Source of the DNA: Actinomycetota bacterium
GTDB lineage: Bacteria; Actinomycetota; Rubrobacteria; Rubrobacterales; Rubrobacteraceae
Direction: 5' to 3'
NCBI GenBank assembly: GCA_902812425.1
Contig: CADDZK010000001.1
Location: 1 to 47,743 of the forward strand
Length of the DNA: 47,743 nucleotides
In this document: positions 25,552 through 32,432 of the stretch, piece after piece
How positions within the stretch are numbered: the first letter of the stretch is position 1
Layout of the letters: every line of letters begins with the position of its first letter
Made by a program: the position numbers and the translations under genes
The notes under the pieces: model-generated
What the model was told of the DNA's origin: nothing
The model's database searches: none
The model's input: the letters and a program-made list of their open reading frames with translations, nothing else

Positions 25552-26721
25552 CTAGCTGTTATTGGTGCAGACGTTGCCCCGGAGGTTACGGTCGGTGATC
25601 CCCTCACGGTTGAGGTCGTTGCCCGTGACCGTCGCGTTCCTCTGTGTGCCGCGATCTTTCTCGCCCGAGTTGCGCAGGATGACGGCGAGCTTGCGACCAT
25701 TGTGGACCATCGTGCCGTCGAGCCTCCTCCCGAAGACGTTGTTACGCACCGTGGCGTTGGCGGCGTCCGCAACAGCCACCCCGCCCTCGCCGTTGCCGAA
25801 GGAGCGATTCCCTTCGATGAGCGCCTCTACAGGGTCGTTAGGGTTCAGGTCTGGCTTGGGGGAATTCTCATAGCGGATGCCAAAGCGAGAGTTGCCCTTG
25901 GTTACGTTGTCGTGGAACCACACCCCGTTCGTACGCGCGGCGACAGGGGCACAGCCTACGTCACACCAGATGCCGTTGCCGCCGTTGTTGTGCGCGTAGG
26001 TGCTCCCGACCTCGCAGGCGACATTGCACTTGATGCCGGCCGCCGTGTCACCGATGGTGGAGGCGTTTCTGCCGTTTGAGAAGAGCTCGCTGGATGTGAG
26101 GACGCCCTGAGCCTGTCCGATGCCGGGACCTTTCGCGCCGTAGACGCGTAGGTGATCCATGCTGAGCCCCGGACCTGCAAGGTCGGCCGTCACGCCTTTG
26201 CCCACGCCCGCGGCTTTGATCTGCAACCAGCTGATGCTTATGGGGTTACCCTTCGCCTTGACGAGCGTGTTCATAGAGACGCCGCGAGCCTTCTCGATGC
26301 CAACGACGGGGTTGGGGATAATCGCGGGACCGAGCTGTTTTGTGGTCCCCGCGTCTCCGACGAGCTTCTGGCCATCCTTGAGCTCGATGGGTTTGTTCAC
26401 CTTGTAGAAGAACGTGCCGACACCCGCCTTGCCATGGACCTCGATGACGGCTCCTGCGGGAGCGGCGTTGGCTCTGGCGTCCAGGTCGTCACCGGGGTTC
26501 ACGTCTACCACCGTACCGCCGAACGCCGTGCTTGAGACCAGGAGGCTGATCAGCAAGGCAAGCATGATGACTACGAGTCGCCCGGCCAGTATCCTGACGC
26601 GGTTAGTTAGATGTTCGAAAGCCCGGGTTGGCCGGGCGCCATAGGTCGGTTTGATTCCTATAGCCTGGACGCCCTCATCAGGGCCAGGAAGATATTCTTG
26701 GGCATACTTCCGGATATTCAT
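25552..26721 (-). CDS. Membrane-anchored or secreted parallel beta-helix protein
   Basis: 389 aa. ATG 26721 has a GGGAGGGGGG site 3 nt upstream. Residues 1-42 are cytosolic, 43-66 a hydrophobic signal-anchor (VVIMLALLISLLVSS), then SSTAFGG, a possible cleavage site. The rest has repeating short strands with N/G turns (GVSMNTLV, GLSMDHLRVYG, GIWCDVGC, GVWFHDNV, LIEGNRSFGNG, TVRNNVFG), typical of right-handed parallel beta-helix proteins acting on or binding polysaccharide. Four Cys (two CxxxC-like pairs near 235-260) may form disulfides. It could be a polysaccharide lyase/hydrolase or a matrix adhesin; no catalytic triad is obvious. A c-di-GMP riboswitch lies 180 bp upstream. Confidence 0.85.
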   Translation of the reverse strand: MNIRKYAQEYLPGPDEGVQAIGIKPTYGARPTRAFEHLTNRVRILAGRLVVIMLALLISLLVSSTAFGGTVVDVNPGDDLDARANAAPAGAVIEVHGKAGVGTFFYKVNKPIELKDGQKLVGDAGTTKQLGPAIIPNPVVGIEKARGVSMNTLVKAKGNPISISWLQIKAAGVGKGVTADLAGPGLSMDHLRVYGAKGPGIGQAQGVLTSSELFSNGRNASTIGDTAAGIKCNVACEVGSTYAHNNGGNGIWCDVGCAPVAARTNGVWFHDNVTKGNSRFGIRYENSPKPDLNPNDPVEALIEGNRSFGNGEGGVAVADAANATVRNNVFGRRLDGTMVHNGRKLAVILRNSGEKDRGTQRNATVTGNDLNREGITDRNLRGNVCTNNS

Positions 26722-26900
26722 GTTCCCCCCTCCCCAGGTCGCGCGGTTAATTCCGGCCAGCTCGATAGAGACGTACTATTCGAACCTTGCTAGAAGCCTG
26801 TTATCGGCCCCGTCTACCCTGAGGTGTCGAACCTACGTTGCTTCTGGAGCGCCCTAGTGGCGCTGGGATGTTTAACTCTGTGTGTATAGTCCCCTCCTTT

Positions 26901-26974
26901 CGGCAGCCCGGCCGTCTCCTATTCAGGAGACCCGTAGGCTTTGCGCGCCTGCCTCGCAGCAGGGTTGCCTTTTC
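26901..26974 (-). promoter_or_regulatory. Cyclic di-GMP-I (GEMM-I) riboswitch
   Basis: Read on the minus strand: AAAAGGCAACCC, a hairpin CTGC-TGCGAG-GCAGG, the invariant CGCAAAGCC, a second hairpin GGGTCTCCT-GAAT-AGGAGACGGCC, and GGGCTGCCG closing P1, followed by AAAGGAGGGG. This is the same architecture as the aptamer at 16761-16827. The start codon of the beta-helix gene is about 180 nt downstream with its own ribosome-binding site. A small hairpin AGCGCC-ACTAG-GGCGCT (about 26850-26866) in between may be part of the expression platform. Confidence 0.92.
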
Positions 26975-27174
26975 GCGACGCCATTGTACATACAAACACA
27001 AGCAGCAGATGTTCTTGAAGCACTGTGGCTGACCTTTTCTGAAATCCACAATTGCTGGTGGTTGGCAGCTGGAGGAGATACTAGTTGGTGCATCGAGCAT
27101 TCCACAAATGAACTATCTTTGCCGTTGCTTGCGATTGCGAAATTCGAAGAGCTCTCCGTACAGGCGAAGTTCCG

Positions 27175-27320
27175 AGAAGAGGCCAGCCTGTTGAAAAAGT
27201 CGGCCTTGAGCTGGTTACGCTCACAGGTCGGGCTCGAAACAACTCAAAACCGGCGTAGTTGGTGACCAATCTGGGACGAAAGTGGACACCAAGGGGGTTT
27301 TCAGCAGGCTGGCCTCTTCT
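27175..27320. mobile_element. 146-bp element with 24-bp terminal inverted repeats
   Basis: Left end 27175-27198 (AGAAGAGGCCAGCCTGTTGA...) and right end 27297-27320 are inverted repeats with 22 of 24 positions matching; the outer 16 are perfect. The GCCTGTTGAAAAA pattern resembles ends of IS1182/IS5-like elements. The interior is too short for a transposase, so this is a MITE or an internally deleted insertion sequence. I do not see a clear target-site duplication. Nothing else in 26975-27397 is supported as a gene. Confidence 0.7.
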
Positions 27321-27321
27321 A

Positions 27322-27336
27322 CGCACTCGGGTGAAT
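27322..27336 (+). repeat. CACTCGGGTGAAT repeat, copy 1
   Basis: CGCACTCGGGTGAAT lies immediately after the right end of the 146-bp inverted-repeat element. One of four same-strand copies within 3.3 kb. Confidence 0.55.
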
Positions 27337-27397
27337 CAGGGCATGAAGGTAAGGGTCGATGCCTTGTTGTGTGCCTCGTCCAGTAAGGAGCGTCTCG

Positions 27398-28678
27398 TCA
27401 GTAGTTAAGGTCCAAGAAGTTGTGCAGGTAATAGTGGGTGGCGCTGTTCTGGGCCTCGACCAGGAGCCCGCTGCTCGCGTTGACGTTCTGCTTGGTGGAG
27501 GTGGGGTTGTCTATAGCAGTGTCAAGCGAACTCTTTATGAACGGCGTGCCCTCCCCGTCTGGGAAGGAGATGTTGTCCAGGGATGTCTGCTTGTAGTAGA
27601 TGGCCTTGGGCTCGTTGAGGAACTTGGTCGTGTTGGGCCCAGCAGCGAACACGTAGAGCTGGCGGTGCGTGGTGTCGATGAGCACGATGGGACGGGTCTG
27701 ATCGTCCTGGACCCGGCTAACCGTGTACCTGGAGAAGGCGCCGTTCTGTCCCAACACCGCCAGGTAGATCTGGGTAGCGTCAGGGGAGGCATTCGACAGG
27801 TCGCCGAAGGAGGTCTTGGCGGCGACGAAGATCCTGCCCGAAGGGTCGGTCTGGAGCGATTTGAGGTTAATGTGATCGTCGGCGCTCTTCTTGCCCTGGA
27901 TCACCGGTATGCTGGGCGACCACGATGTGTCAGGGGCTCCGTCGGTGTGGGAGGAGAAGTACATGACGCTGGCGGGCTGGTTGGACCACACGAGCCCGAT
28001 CTTCGGGGCCTCCGTGTTAAGGTCGAAGGCGACGACGGCCGAGATGTCGTCCGCCTTTACGGTCGGTCCCGTGACCGGCGGAACGAACGGTGTAGCCCAG
28101 CTGGCGTCGTTGCCAGCCTGTGAGTGGGTAACGTAAAGCTGGGTGACCCCCTGAGCATTCGGCTGGGTGTAGGTCGCCCACAGCAGACCCGTAGAGTCCT
28201 GGTCGAAGTTCAGCGCCTCCATCGGTCCATTGCCGATGACCGCAGGGAAGCCTGTGTCCATCGTGTAGGTATTCGTGGCGGGGTCGTAGCTATATCGCCT
28301 CAGGTAAGCGTTCTGGTCTGTGGTCGTGGTGTCGATGGCGGAGGTGGCCACGTAAAGGTTGGTGCCGTTCCACAAGGTGTCGGACCTGGTACGGCCCCGT
28401 GCGTCCACTACGGTGCCGGTGTCAGACCAGCTCTGAGTCGCCTTGTCGAAGCGGTAGATGTCGTAGCGGTTGGTGCTCTTGTTGAACAGCACGCCCCACC
28501 AGGTACCGTCTGCGGTGTACCACAGCTTGCTCTGGGGCTTGGTACTCGTGGGGGTAGGGGCATTCTTGTTGTACTGGAAGTCCCTGTAGCCCATCTCTAC
28601 CTGAGCGGCGAGGGCCACCCCGCATGCGAGCAGCAAAGCTAAGGTCATAGAAGCCAATAGCAGCTTTGTCTTTCTCAT
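27398..28678 (-). CDS. Secreted protein, single-domain paralogue of the Ig-repeat surface protein
   Basis: 426 aa from ATG 28678, chosen because AAGGG is 8 nt upstream (GTG 28687 and ATG 28684 also possible). Signal peptide about 1-24 (LALLLACGVALAA; cleavage after ALA, or a weak lipobox at LLAC). The rest aligns throughout with residues about 46-455 of the 718-aa protein at 3500-5656: MGYRDFQY, KLWYTADGTWWGVLFN, YDIYRFDKATQSWSDTG, AYLRRYSYDPAT, GPMEAL, DDISAVVAFDL, TEAPKIGLVWSNQ, DDHINLKSLQTDPSGR, TSFGDL, TSLDNISF. It lacks the Ig-like tail. The conserved Asp and Trp positions suggest a metal- or sugar-binding propeller; function is unknown. The EPS-box lies 99 bp upstream. Confidence 0.87.
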   Translation of the reverse strand: MRKTKLLLASMTLALLLACGVALAAQVEMGYRDFQYNKNAPTPTSTKPQSKLWYTADGTWWGVLFNKSTNRYDIYRFDKATQSWSDTGTVVDARGRTRSDTLWNGTNLYVATSAIDTTTTDQNAYLRRYSYDPATNTYTMDTGFPAVIGNGPMEALNFDQDSTGLLWATYTQPNAQGVTQLYVTHSQAGNDASWATPFVPPVTGPTVKADDISAVVAFDLNTEAPKIGLVWSNQPASVMYFSSHTDGAPDTSWSPSIPVIQGKKSADDHINLKSLQTDPSGRIFVAAKTSFGDLSNASPDATQIYLAVLGQNGAFSRYTVSRVQDDQTRPIVLIDTTHRQLYVFAAGPNTTKFLNEPKAIYYKQTSLDNISFPDGEGTPFIKSSLDTAIDNPTSTKQNVNASSGLLVEAQNSATHYYLHNFLDLNY

Positions 28679-28776
28679 CCCCATCACCCTTCTTTCGTGA
28701 GACGGAGGAAAGAAGGGTGTCAGACCCCCGCTCCGTTACGAAGTGAAGAAAGCGTAATCTGCGGTGTGGAGAAGCA

Positions 28777-28797
28777 CATCAGCCAGGTGGCCCATTT
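28777..28797 (-). promoter_or_regulatory. EPS-box palindrome, copy 7
   Basis: On the minus strand reads AATGGGCCACCTGGCTGATG. Core GCCACCTGGC is intact. It lies 99 bp upstream of ATG 28678 of the secreted paralogue gene, so both paralogues carry the box at a similar distance. Confidence 0.72.
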
Positions 28798-29158
28798 TGC
28801 GGAACTACTGCCTAGGAACCGCCAAGAGTATGTCATTAGTCCCAGTCCGATGGGCCAAGCACACCACAGACGAGCAGTTCCCTCCCAGGGAGATTGGTGG
28901 TAAGCACGCATTCATGGGTGTTGCACCGGGGTGATACAAGGTGTGGACTTCGCAAAATTCGGCTTCCATACACTCTGGTGAATAAGACGTTTCGGTATCA
29001 CGGCCTTGGGGTGCTGCCCATCAACCGACACAATACATCGGTTTGCGCTCCCTTGACCAGTTCGAAACCTTGCGTATCGTCCGCGCTTAGGGTAGCGTAG
29101 GTTACAAAGTCGCTCGGAAGGTGCTCTGGATAGATCCAGATCCACGACGAGGAAGGGG
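28798..29158. other. Gene-free stretch before the small protease gene
   Basis: About 360 bp without a supportable gene. It contains copy 2 of the CACTCGGGTGAAT repeat (28969-28983). The 3' end holds the AGGAAGGGG ribosome-binding site of the protease gene. Confidence 0.55.
28969..28983 (+). repeat. CACTCGGGTGAAT repeat, copy 2
   Basis: Reads TACACTCTGGTGAAT. One mismatch in the 13-base core; the preceding bases GCTTCCA also match copy 3 (ACTTCCA). Confidence 0.5.
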
Positions 29159-29578
29159 GTGGTCCTCTTGGACAGAAGGTTCGCAATGATGGGCTCCGGG
29201 CTCCGCGGGCTGGCGCCCAGGTCGGTCAGGATGTGGTTGGTTGGTCTGCTGGTGGCTTTGGCAATGGCGGCGGTGATGGCCGATAGGGCCTCCGCTTCCT
29301 CCGGGGAGGTCATGGCAGACACCGACGGATACGTGCCCGTCTACAGCGTCTGCTACTCGGGGACAGGCTACTTGGCCTATTACAGCTGGTATTACGACGG
29401 CTACGATACGGTCTACGGCGCCGTCTACGTCGACGACTGCCTCTTGGCGGACTACGGAGCGGGGCCCCACGACCGCCAGATGGTCATAGCCCACGAGATG
29501 GGGCATGCTAGGGGACTACCGCACAGCTCCGATCCTGACAGCTATATGTACCCGTACTACACCATTACAGGCACGTAG
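29159..29578 (+). CDS. Small secreted metzincin-like zinc protease
   Basis: 139 aa from GTG 29159 (GAGGAAGGGG just upstream; ATG 29186 is an alternative). A signal peptide spans about 20-47 (MWLVGLLVALAMAAVMA). The mature part is about 92 residues with the zinc motif HEMGHARGLPH (112-122), the full HExxHxxGxxH form, followed by SYMYPYY as the Met-turn. That pattern is diagnostic for metzincins of the matrixin group, but their catalytic domains are usually about 160 residues, so this is a minimal version. The mature part is very rich in Tyr (over ten) and has two Cys (in SVCYSG and DDCLLA). It probably trims surface or matrix proteins. No EPS-box directly upstream. Confidence 0.85.
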   Translation: MVLLDRRFAMMGSGLRGLAPRSVRMWLVGLLVALAMAAVMADRASASSGEVMADTDGYVPVYSVCYSGTGYLAYYSWYYDGYDTVYGAVYVDDCLLADYGAGPHDRQMVIAHEMGHARGLPHSSDPDSYMYPYYTITGT

Positions 29579-29654
29579 GCGGCTACGGGGAGCCCCCGAC
29601 TAGCGACCGTCACCGGAGCCCGCTTAACGCGAAGTTCGCGGAATGAAACTTCCA

Positions 29655-29669
29655 CGCACTCGGGTGAAT
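29655..29669 (+). repeat. CACTCGGGTGAAT repeat, copy 3
   Basis: CGCACTCGGGTGAAT, identical over 15 bases to copy 1. It lies 77 bp past the protease stop codon. Confidence 0.55.
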
Positions 29670-29771
29670 TGGTATGTGTCGAAGTATGATGCTTTTGTCG
29701 TCTGCTAGGTAGCGAGCGAGGTTCCTTGTGCCACTGCGCAATACCGCTAGGTCTATCTGTCTTTCCCAGCC

Positions 29772-30590
29772 GTGAGAGACCGGATAAAGGGGCTTCCGGC
29801 TCCGTCAAGGTACTTGATCTACTTTGCGGCTATGCTCCTGGTGTTCTTTGTGGCGGTCGGTGTAGGCGCGGTGGCGGCGCTCATGCTCGGCCGGGAGCCT
29901 CAGCGAGATGTGTCTACCTCTACTAGCTCCGCGGAATCCAGAACATTCGAAGACACTGTATTGGAGACGACCAGCATTACCAAGAAGACCTTAGAAGATA
30001 CCGGGATCGAGGCGACCAACCATACCAAGACAGCCAACCCTCGAAAGCCCGCCCAGGAGGCTTCCTTCGTTCACAAGGCTACGGACGAGAACAGCCGCGG
30101 CGACTACACTTATCTCAGCAACCCGAGCATTAACCGTGACCCGAACGCTATCGTCCTCGTCAGACCGATCTCGGATCGGGGGAGTACCAGCGGTACCACC
30201 TACAAACACAACATTGGTGTCTGGTACGAGACTGTGGCCAAGAAGTGGGCAATCTTCAACCAGGATCGAGCTGCTGTACCCCGCGGGGCTACCTTCAAGG
30301 TGATCGTGCCGCCAGCTTCGGAGAGTTTCGTTCACCATGCCGAGCTCATCAACACCGTGGGCAACACGACCTACCTAGATGACCCTCTGACCAACGGCAA
30401 CCCGGACGCTGTACTCTCGGTCACCCAGAACTGGAATCCTGGGGGCAAGAGGGGAATCTACAACAACCACCCGATAGGCGTCCTGTACGACAAAGATCTA
30501 AAGAAGTGGGCGATCTACAACCGAGACGATGGGCCGATGCCCGACGGAGCCGCCTTCAACGTCGCAATCTCTGAGAAGACCCAGCTCTAG
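29772..30590 (+). CDS. Membrane-anchored protein with two DUF7452-like repeats
   Basis: 272 aa from GTG 29772; no convincing ribosome-binding site. One membrane helix (about 14-38, LIYFAAMLLVFFVAVGVGAVAALM) is followed by a Ser/Thr/Lys-rich linker (40-95). Two homologous modules (about 98-182 and 185-268) share FVHxA, TYLxxPxxNxxPxAxxxV, a YxxxIGVxY strand, KKWAIxNxD and a closing PxGAxFxV. They resemble modules I recall as DUF7452. Topology: cytosolic N-tail, ectodomain outside. The anchor resembles that of the protein at 31745. Ligand unknown; sugar or matrix binding is a guess. Confidence 0.8.
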   Translation: MRDRIKGLPAPSRYLIYFAAMLLVFFVAVGVGAVAALMLGREPQRDVSTSTSSAESRTFEDTVLETTSITKKTLEDTGIEATNHTKTANPRKPAQEASFVHKATDENSRGDYTYLSNPSINRDPNAIVLVRPISDRGSTSGTTYKHNIGVWYETVAKKWAIFNQDRAAVPRGATFKVIVPPASESFVHHAELINTVGNTTYLDDPLTNGNPDAVLSVTQNWNPGGKRGIYNNHPIGVLYDKDLKKWAIYNRDDGPMPDGAAFNVAISEKTQL

Positions 30591-30604
30591 GCACTTGGGT
30601 GAAT
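30590..30604 (+). repeat. CACTCGGGTGAAT repeat, copy 4
   Basis: Reads GGCACTTGGGTGAAT and begins at the stop codon of the DUF7452-like gene. It lies 9 bp before an EPS-box copy. Confidence 0.5.
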
Positions 30605-30612
30605 AACCTTCA

Positions 30613-30633
30613 ATATGTGCCACATGGTAGATG
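30613..30633 (+). promoter_or_regulatory. EPS-box palindrome, copy 8
   Basis: Reads TATGTGCCACATGGTAGATG from 30614. Left half-site perfect, one change in the right. No convincing gene starts within 100 bp; it may drive a non-coding or unrecognised transcript in 30.7-31.6 kb. Confidence 0.62.
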
Positions 30634-30676
30634 CGTCCTTCCTCGCCACAGGTTACGCTTGGATCGTTACATCTCT

Positions 30677-30706
30677 GGTGCTGGGTAATGTGTGCTACCC
30701 AGCACC
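30677..30706. terminator. 11-bp perfect inverted repeat
   Basis: Arms GGTGCTGGGTA (30677-30687) and TACCCAGCACC (30696-30706) pair perfectly over an 8-nt loop. It lies 87 bp after the DUF7452-like gene. No U-tract follows, so it is a candidate terminator or RNA-stabilising hairpin. Confidence 0.55.
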
Positions 30707-31399
30707 ACTGAACATAGGGGAAACGCCCATCACATCAGGTCGCTCACAACCCGCGGAGGTTCACCACATAGAGCGCAGGCTAGACCTCGACGCCTTTGCT
30801 GATGACTCTCCCCGGGGAGGGCTGCCTTCCGTTTACGTTCGAGTGAGTGGATACATCCTGCTGGTCGCGATGGCAGTAGTTGTTTGCTATTCGGCAACGC
30901 TATGACGTTGTGGGAGAGGAAGGCGGAATCAAGGCCTCCACGACGCACCTGTATTTGGTAGCACTTCCCTGTTGTCACTCACGAACGTCGGAGAACACAT
31001 CTTCTGAAGATGTCCGGAAGCTAGCGTGGATTTGGCCTCTATAAGGAGGGCGGAGAGGACCGCAAAGAGTTTTCTCGTTGGTCTCTAGGGCTACGACGCT
31101 GTAGTCGCCTCCGAGGCTTTTCACACAGTTTCTCCACACCATTACCAGAGAGATCTCCAGCAGATACCCTGCTCCCGGATGGTTACGTATACCGAAAAGT
31201 ACGAATCATGCCGGACCTGCCGGAGGGGTTTCCGGGCTGGAGTCGGCTCTAGGCTAGTTTGTAGGCGCTCAGAGCGTGCTCTCCAGCTTGCCTTGATGTT
31301 GGATTCTCTGGACTTTGTCTGAATGAGGCTTCCTCTGAAGTCCTTGGCCAAATTCCTCAAGCGTTCTTGCATGGAGAAAAGTAGTCACCTGGCCTCTTA
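30707..31399. other. Gene-free accessory stretch
   Basis: Nearly 700 bp with no gene I can defend. A 17-nt palindrome ACATCTTC-T-GAAGATGT lies at 30997-31013. Short frames on both strands lack ribosome-binding sites and recognisable domains. Composition suggests decayed DNA. Confidence 0.5.
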
Positions 31400-31420
31400 C
31401 AATGAGCTATCTGGCAGACG
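31400..31420 (+). promoter_or_regulatory. EPS-box palindrome, copy 9
   Basis: Reads AATGAGCTATCTGGCAGACG from 31401. Right half-site perfect, two changes in the left. It is 325 bp before ATG 31745, with a structured leader in between. Confidence 0.58.
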
Positions 31421-31592
31421 TACTCTGTCACTCCGCAGGTTATACTCCGTGCGTTACGTAACCGGGCGGTGGACTCGAGCACCCTCATGTACTTCGATCC
31501 ACGGCAGTCCGAGGCGAATTCCGACTTGCACGAAATGCTGTATGTGTCTATCCTGTCACCGCTACAGGATGTAGATGGGTAGAGGCTAAGAT

Positions 31593-31624
31593 TTCCGCTC
31601 CAAGCTTGGGCACCCGGGGCGGAG
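31593..31624 (+). ncRNA. Leader hairpin 1 of the 31745 operon
   Basis: TTCCGCTCC (31593-31601) can pair with GGGGCGGA (31616-31623) around an inner AAGCTTGGGCACCC. Together with the adjacent terminator hairpin it looks like a structured mRNA leader. It matches no riboswitch class that I can recall with confidence. Confidence 0.4.
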
Positions 31625-31638
31625 GGAGTTAGTGGTGC

Positions 31639-31678
31639 AACCGGCTACCGTAGGTCATTATGACCCCGGTGGCCGGTT
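31639..31678 (+). terminator. Strong intrinsic terminator / possible attenuator
   Basis: AACCGGCTACCG (31639-31650) pairs with CGGTGGCCGGTT (31667-31678) with one G-U. Inside it GGTCA-TTA-TGACC extends the stem, and the run TTTTGCGTTTT follows. This is a near-ideal Rho-independent terminator only 67 bp before the start codon of the next gene, which suggests attenuation or the end of an upstream non-coding transcript. Confidence 0.8.
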
Positions 31679-31744
31679 TTGCGTTTTAAGGAGAATCTAG
31701 GGCCGCACGATGACTACGAAGCGATACCAGAGATCCCACCGATC

Positions 31745-32407
31745 ATGATCAAGTGGTGGCAGCAGCGCTCGTTCCTCCAGAGGTTACTAGTGTACGCAGT
31801 GACAGCAACCTTGGCGTTCCTTCTGGCTGCAGGCGTAGGCGCCATGACGGCCCTCCTCATGCAAGGCGATCTAAGCTCGCTCACAAAGGAAGAGCCTGGA
31901 CACAAAGAACTCAGCCCGTCTGGTCAGCAAGGCAATGCCCCGCATCGTCAACAAGCGGATGTTGAGCAAGCAAAAGCTGCTCCTCAGCAAGCGCAAACCA
32001 CATATGTTAATAGGGTTGGCGACATACAAAGCGATTCCGTAAAGACGTTCTTGGACAGCCACGACAAACTTCTGCATTACGACGCCCTCACCGCCGATGA
32101 TATCGGAAAGATGCAGGCTAACCAAGCCACCCTCCAAGAGTTGACCGACCATGTCGACAACCTAAATCCACCACAGAAGTATAAAGAGCAGTACAAGGTG
32201 TTCCGTCTTGCCGTTAATGAGCTACACGAAAGCGCCCAATTGGCTTACACGTTTGCTGACGATCCCACTGTTGCCACCCAGTCCGGATTTGAAGAGTATG
32301 ACCGTCATGTTAGTCAGGCCGCTGCGTACTTGAAGAAATCTAATGAGATGCTCAGCCGAGACTACAAGACGATCGAAGGGGTGAAAAGAGTTAGCCAATC
32401 GTTGTAG
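31745..32407 (+). CDS. Single-pass membrane protein with helical ectodomain
   Basis: 220 aa from ATG 31745; the frame extends to TTG 31679, but that lies in the terminator's T-run. One membrane helix (about 11-36) ends GVGAMTALLMQGD, similar to GVGAVAALMLGRE in the protein at 29772. The ectodomain has a Gln/Glu/Lys-rich linker (45-85) and then mostly helical sequence (about 90-215) with NPPQKYKEQYKVFRLAVNEL and AAAYLKKSNEMLSRDYKTI. I do not recognise the family. It is co-directional with the LPSSG protein 25 bp downstream, suggesting a two-gene operon for a surface complex. Confidence 0.75.
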   Translation: MIKWWQQRSFLQRLLVYAVTATLAFLLAAGVGAMTALLMQGDLSSLTKEEPGHKELSPSGQQGNAPHRQQADVEQAKAAPQQAQTTYVNRVGDIQSDSVKTFLDSHDKLLHYDALTADDIGKMQANQATLQELTDHVDNLNPPQKYKEQYKVFRLAVNELHESAQLAYTFADDPTVATQSGFEEYDRHVSQAAAYLKKSNEMLSRDYKTIEGVKRVSQSL

Positions 32408-32432
32408 CTCGAAGAGTCTACGGAGGCTCATA

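Noticed and set aside
28124-28642. 172-aa plus-strand frame opposite the secreted paralogue
   Set aside because: Antisense shadow of a well supported signal-peptide protein; Gly/Val/Arg-rich low-complexity translation.
30615-30905. 96-aa frame with a hydrophobic C-terminus
   Set aside because: Its start lies inside an operator copy and it has no ribosome-binding site; the final hydrophobic run alone is weak evidence.
31142-31372. 76-aa minus-strand frame rich in Arg and Ser, vaguely transposase-like
   Set aside because: No ribosome-binding site, no catalytic motif, and no neighbouring inverted repeats; similarity is impressionistic.
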